Source of the DNA: Symbiodinium natans
Taxonomy: Eukaryota > Sar > Dinophyceae > Suessiales > Symbiodiniaceae
DNA: 17,977 nucleotides
NCBI GenBank assembly: GCA_905221605.1
Contig: CAJNDS010000313.1
Coordinates: 126,001 to 143,977, forward strand
Reading direction: 5' to 3'
A program made the translations under genes and the position numbers. The notes under the pieces are model-generated. The model saw only the letters and a list, made by a program, of their open reading frames with translations. It did not search any database and was not told the DNA's origin. This document shows positions 15,945 to 17,977 of the stretch, in pieces (position 1 is the stretch's first letter; each line of letters starts with the position of its first letter).

Positions 15945-16898
15945 CTACAACATCTTAAACTGTGAACGCTGACAGGGTCGAGCTGCAAAGGGGGAGCCCC
16001 GCCCCGCCTCTGGAGCGGCTACGACGCGGAAGTGCACACGGACGCGCAGGCCAAACATCTCTCCTAGGGTTCGAAGACTCTAAGAAAGTCCGAGAAATTT
16101 TCTTGGGACATAGGAGTTTTGTTTGGGAAACGCTTTCAAGAGCCGAGTTGAGGCCAAGCCACGTGCTGCCGGCGCAAGGCTGGCGAGGAGAGTTCCGGCA
16201 TCCGGGGGCAGCCACACCTCTGTGGGATTAGGAGCCCTGAGAATTTGTGCGGCCATCGGCTGGTTGCAACTGAAGCGCATCCATCACAATGCTCCGGGCC
16301 GGCTTCCCGACTTGAACTTCGATCTGCACACTCTCTCCTGGCATCGGATCCAGACTCTACAGGTCCTATCGGCCTCTGCAACTTCTTTCTACTACCTTCC
16401 CACCTAGCGTGTGGAACGAGGCTGCTTGAAAGGGTTTGAAGGGTCTAGGACTGGTGTCACCAGCTTCCCACACGTTGCTCCTGCTTCCACGGCCTCGACA
16501 AGGGGCTGCGCATCGCGGCTCCCGAGCAGCAGCAGCGGCACTCGGCCTCCACCGCCTTGTGTCATCAGCGACAAATTGATGCAAATTGATGCCATATGAC
16601 GCGCAATATACACAACAATTGCACAGAACGGCGCACAAGGAACAGTGTACCATTATAGAGAGGATCAAGTGGATAAAAAGCTGCACTGGCAAAGACACAT
16701 AAAGACACCTGGCCTTGCGTTCCAACCACGAGGGTGTCGGCAGCCTGCCACTTGTCACTTGAAGGGACGACCCTGCTTTGCCCATGTCACAACCATCACA
16801 TTGGAAGATGTCCGATGCGCTGCCTCGCCGTCCCCACTTGCCGAGGTAAAGTCCACCACCACCACGGCGCTGGCCCCACGCTTGGCCGCCGCCGCGGA
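15945..16898 (-). CDS. PA (protease-associated) domain protein, 3' exons
   Basis: Four - strand exons join in phase. A, 16898-16772 after CTTCCTTCAG: SAAAAKRGASAVVVVDFTSA, then SNVMVVTWAKQ. B, 16555-16426: GGGRVPLLLLGSRDAQPLVE, then AVEAGATCGKLVTPVL. C, 16354-16236: LDPMPGESVQIEVQVGKPAR, then SIVMDALQLQPADG. D, 16063-15945: MFGLRVRVHFRVVAAPEAGR to QFKML and TAG. The first intron is GT-AG (CAGG/GTCGTC). The next two fit GC-AG (CAA/GCAGCC, CAGG/GCTCCT). 'A..GASAVVVVD' followed by 'VPLLLLGSRDAQPLVEAVEAGA' matches the usual two halves of a PA domain, which forms a lid or ligand site in proteases and sorting receptors, normally lumenal or extracellular. The 5' exons, including the usual RG-C-F part, lie outside the window or were not found. 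A competing frame (EVWLPPDAGTLLASL, 16080-16280) lies in intron C-D. Substrate and enzyme class are unknown. Confidence 0.55.
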
Positions 16899-17087
16899 CT
16901 GAAGGAAGTGGCAGACACAGGGATGCAGGGGTGCACATATGCACACATATATCGCCGACCCCAGCCGGAGCGGGGGCGGCGCCAGTGAAGACCATCGTTG
17001 TTTGCTCCCCCGCCTAGTGCCCGTTCCTCCCGCCCCCACCAGCCCCCCTCCTTGATGCCTGCCGTCCACCCCTGGCCGGGCATGGCC

Positions 17088-17945
17088 TCCATGGCTCCGC
17101 CCACATCATGGCCGCCGTGCCCCCATGGCCATCCGCATGGCCCCTATGGACCCATGGCTCCTGGCCCCATGGTCGCATAGCTCTACCTCATGGTCCCATG
17201 GCCCATGGCTCATGGCGCCATGACCCCATCCTCATGGAGCTCTTGGCCTCACGGCCAGGACCCTAGTGTGTGCCCGCCCCCCTCCCTCCGCTCTTCCCGC
17301 CCGCTCTGCCTTCATGGTCCCATAGCTCCTGGCCTCAGGGTCAATGGTCCCATGGCCCCATGCATCTGGACCGTGTAAGCTCACAAAAGGGCACCAGCCG
17401 CTCCGCCACCCGCTCCGCACCCCGCCCATGGCTCCCTTTCATGGTCCCATGGCCCCATCTCCGCTCGCTCCCATGCTCCTGGCCTCGGGTCAATGGTCCC
17501 ATGGCCCACCCTCTCACCCCCATGGCCCCCATAGACCATGGGTCCTGAGCCCACTCCATGCCCTCCACTCCCCAACCCCCGTGGCCCCGATGACCCATGC
17601 CCCGGGGTTCATGGTCCCATAGCTCCTGGCCTTCAGGGTCAATGGTCCCATGGCCCCATGCCCCTGGACCCTCTCAGCTGTTGCACGGCGCATCGCTCAC
17701 GGCGCCATGCTTTTGGACCCTATCAGCCCCCATGGACCCATGGCTCCTGGCCCCATGGTCCGTAGCTCTTGGCCTCAGATTCCGTGGTCCCCCCCCTCTC
17801 CCCCCCGCCCACCCCGCCCACAGCTCCCATGGCCCATAGACCCATCTCTCCTGGCCCCAGGGTCCTGTAGCTTTTGGCCTCAGGGTCCATGATCCCATAT
17901 CCCCTTGCCCCTGGACCCTATCAGCTGACTTTAGAGGGCCGCAGT
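17088..17945. repeat. degenerate G/C-rich repeat packed with CCATGG
   Basis: The + strand is built from phrases such as TTCATGGTCCCATAGCTCCT, GGCCTCAGGGTCAATGGTCC and CATGGCCCCATGC. The longest shared block recurs at about 17312 and 17609 (spacing about 297 bp), with shorter versions near 17440 and 17740. A GTGTGCCCGCCCCCCTCCCTCC-like stretch recurs near 17268 and 17945. I count about 17 CCATGG hexamers in roughly 850 bp. All six frames are widely open because the repeat lacks stops. The resulting P/M/H/G-rich peptides are repeat translations, not genes. Confidence 0.9.
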
Positions 17946-17977
17946 GTACGCCCGCCCACTCCCCCCCCCTCCGCCGT

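Noticed and set aside
16080-16280. - strand frame containing EVWLPPDAGTLLASLAP as an additional exon of the PA-domain gene
   Set aside because: It overlaps exon C in another phase, and a direct C-to-D join with a GC donor keeps the frame without it. It could still be an alternative exon, but nothing favours that.
17000-17977. Many overlapping P/M/H/G-rich open frames on both strands
   Set aside because: The G/C-rich CCATGG repeat contains almost no stop codons in any frame, so openness is not evidence of coding.
1-17977. CRISPR arrays, prokaryotic promoters, riboswitches, rRNA or tRNA genes
   Set aside because: The direct repeats found are satellites, with no constant repeat and variable spacer pattern. 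No RNA gene fold or operon structure is visible on either strand.

Overview
The window looks like nuclear DNA of a eukaryotic protist. I infer a dinoflagellate, possibly Symbiodiniaceae-like. The grounds are small exons separated by short introns with GT-AG and apparent GC-AG borders, a head-to-tail array of nearly identical genes, an SH3b-like module of a kind I associate with dinoflagellate proteins, and very abundant satellite and palindromic repeats. No bacterial operon, rRNA, tRNA, CRISPR or spliced-leader gene is visible. No lineage marker was recognised, so the assignment stays an inference.

Layout. 1-1320 is repeat DNA: a GGAA polypurine tract, a G/C-run satellite of about 88-118 bp broken by a 100-N assembly gap (378-477), and a 73-76 bp repeat with a GGTTTT...AAAACC palindrome. 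1320-3500 is mixed-composition DNA with several exon-like segments, mostly on the + strand (best: 1831-2091, and 3297-3386 with 3428-3498). 3681-9947 is a tandem array of four units (1570, 1571, 1571 and 1555 bp), almost identical, ending in a partial fifth copy to about 10050. Each unit carries one - strand gene with a short first exon, one intron, and a long exon encoding an SH3b-like domain followed by a repeated LPSV(A/G)TWL peptide. 10110-12850 holds low-confidence exon candidates on both strands. 12869-14986 is a non-coding block bounded by exact 25-bp inverted repeats. It contains a duplicated 55-bp hairpin with A/T-rich arms, a 117-118 bp tandem repeat and a degenerate 20-22 bp minisatellite. 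15057-15825 (+) and 15945-16898 (-) are two spliced gene models that converge with about 120 bp between their stop codons. The - strand one encodes a protease-associated (PA) domain split over two exons. 17000-17977 is a G/C-rich degenerate repeat crowded with CCATGG palindromes.

Confidence. The array, the repeats and the inverted repeats are read directly. The array gene and the PA-domain gene are the best-supported coding calls. The other exon calls rest on open frames with plausible splice borders in DNA where several frames are often open, so they are given low confidence. I found no multi-gene functional system. The most unusual items are the recent gene array with its repeated peptide, and the cluster of palindromic elements at 12.9-15.0 kb and 17.1-17.9 kb.
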